Shown: one piece after another, positions 63,325 to 64,000 of the stretch
Position numbering within the stretch: the stretch's first letter is position 1
Layout of the letters: every line of letters begins with the position of its first letter
Origin: Gemmatimonas sp.
GTDB taxonomy: Bacteria > Gemmatimonadota > Gemmatimonadetes > Longimicrobiales > Longimicrobiaceae
DNA length: 64,000 nucleotides
Direction: 5' to 3'
Assembly: GCA_009380025.1 (NCBI GenBank)
Contig: WHSP01000003.1
Coordinates: forward strand, 1-64,000
Made by a program: the position numbers and the translations under genes
The notes under the pieces: generated by a model
What the model saw: the letters and a program-made list of their open reading frames with translations, nothing else
Databases searched by the model: none
What the model was told of the DNA's origin: nothing

Positions 63325-64000
63325 TGGCCCTCTCCCTTCGCGAAGTTGACGGCCCGTTCCACTGCCTTGTCCATGTCCGTCAGCGCGCTGAAGCCAGCAT
63401 TCTGGAGGATCTCGACGGCGAGTTCCTCGTTGGTACCCGTCAAGCGGATGACGATCGGGATCGAGATATCGATCTGGCGGGTGGCGGCCACGATCCCGTT
63501 CGCAACGTCGTCGCACCTCGTGATGCCACCGAAGATGTTGAACAGGATGACCTGGACCTCGGGATCGGCAGTGATGATCCGCAGAGCACTGACGACCTTC
63601 TCCGGGTTCGAGGATCCACCAATATCGAGGAAGTTGGCCGGCTCACCGCCGTAGTACTTGACGAGGTCCATGGTCGCCATCGCCAACCCGGCCCCGTTCA
63701 CACAGCAACCGACGTTGCCGTCGAGCTTGATGAACGTGAGGCCTGCCTCGCGGGCCTGTACCTCCGATGGATCTTCCGAGCTCTCGTCTCGAAGCTCCTC
63801 GATCTCCGCGCGGCGAAAGAGCTCATTGTCGTCGATGTTCATCTTAGCGTCGATCGCCTTCACATCGCCCGACTGGGTGGTGATCAACGGGTTGATTTCG
63901 GCCAGCGAGGCGCCCGATTCGAGGAACGCGTCGTACAGCTGGGTCATGATCCGGGCGGCCGCCCTCTGCTGTTTGAGATCGTCATAGAGCGCCGTGGCGA
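63321..64000 (-). CDS. sucC: Succinyl-CoA synthetase beta subunit (C-terminal part, runs off the window)
   Basis: About 226 C-terminal residues are present. The frame is open to the window edge: beyond the track's Met at 63947, the bases encode '[15 protein letters not shown]', so the true start is outside. Family motifs are '[20 protein letters not shown]', '[20 protein letters not shown]', '[20 protein letters not shown]' and '[20 protein letters not shown]'. It overlaps sucD by 4 nt. Confidence 0.97.
   Translation of the reverse strand, partial: ATALYDDLKQQRAAARIMTQLYDAFLESGASLAEINPLITTQSGDVKAIDAKMNIDDNELFRRAEIEELRDESSEDPSEVQAREAGLTFIKLDGNVGCCVNGAGLAMATMDLVKYYGGEPANFLDIGGSSNPEKVVSALRIITADPEVQVILFNIFGGITRCDDVANGIVAATRQIDISIPIVIRLTGTNEELAVEILQNAGFSALTDMDKAVERAVNFAKGEGQ

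Overview
This 64 kb window is GC-rich chromosomal DNA from a diderm, LPS-producing bacterium. Several traits point to the FCB side of the tree, most likely Gemmatimonadota or a close relative: a fused LpxC-FabZ, one Lol permease instead of a LolC/LolE pair, a bacillithiol enzyme (BshC), the McsA-McsB-ClpC arginine-phosphorylation module next to Lol/Bam/Lpx genes, and a CxxC zinc-ribbon protein of a type I associate with this group. No phylogenetic computation was possible, so the assignment is inference. Gene density is very high. Most neighbours overlap by 1-14 nt (ATGA, GTGA, TTGA junctions), so many starts were set by translational coupling rather than by the longest ORF. No CRISPR array, prophage, transposase or tRNA was seen.

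Layout. (1) 1-450: 3' end of 23S rRNA, 5S rRNA and a terminator. (2) 526-14080, plus strand: era, a Trm112-like protein, a zinc-ribbon protein, prfB (with a programmed +1 frameshift that the ORF track misses), lysS, Lol permease and ATPase, mcsA-mcsB-clpC, bamA. (3) 14127-22013, plus: a dispersed palindromic repeat, then skp/ompH and the lipid A operon lpxD, lpxC-fabZ, lpxA, a Gfo/Idh oxidoreductase, a tiny membrane ORF, lpxB, a DUF374 acyltransferase and lpxK. (4) 22010-31458, plus: nadB, rlmH, bshC, murJ, uvrC, ddl and a rhomboid protease, closed by a second copy of the palindromic repeat. (5) 31670-39338: a glycan island with a polyprenol-phosphate sugar synthase (minus), then on plus two GT4 glycosyltransferases, a methyltransferase, a YfhO-like membrane protein and a flippase-like protein, followed by greA.

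(6) 39377-50051, minus: kdsB, pyrG, kdsA, kdsC, kdsD, lptC, an unusually large repeat-bearing LptA-like protein, lptB, rpoN and a GT2. This links CTP supply, the whole Kdo-to-CMP-Kdo route and LPS export. A consensus-like promoter lies just upstream of kdsB. (7) 50128-54380, minus: a predicted outer-membrane barrel protein, pabA/trpG, xerD, dedA, ispF. (8) 54533-61365, minus: type II fatty-acid synthesis (fabF, acpP, fabG, fabD, fabH, plsX, rpmF, DUF177), a small membrane protein and ndk. (9) 61486-64000, minus: an EIIA-CBS fusion, sucD and the C-terminal part of sucC, which runs off the window.

The window is therefore mainly envelope biogenesis (fatty acids, lipid A, Kdo, LPS transport, BAM, Lol, peptidoglycan precursors) mixed with translation and proteostasis genes. 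I found no clear defence or mobile system. The least explained parts are the repeat-expanded LptA-like protein, the oxidoreductase and micro-ORF inside the lpx operon, the glycan island, the EIIA-CBS fusion, and the outer-membrane protein with a bactofilin-like N-terminus.
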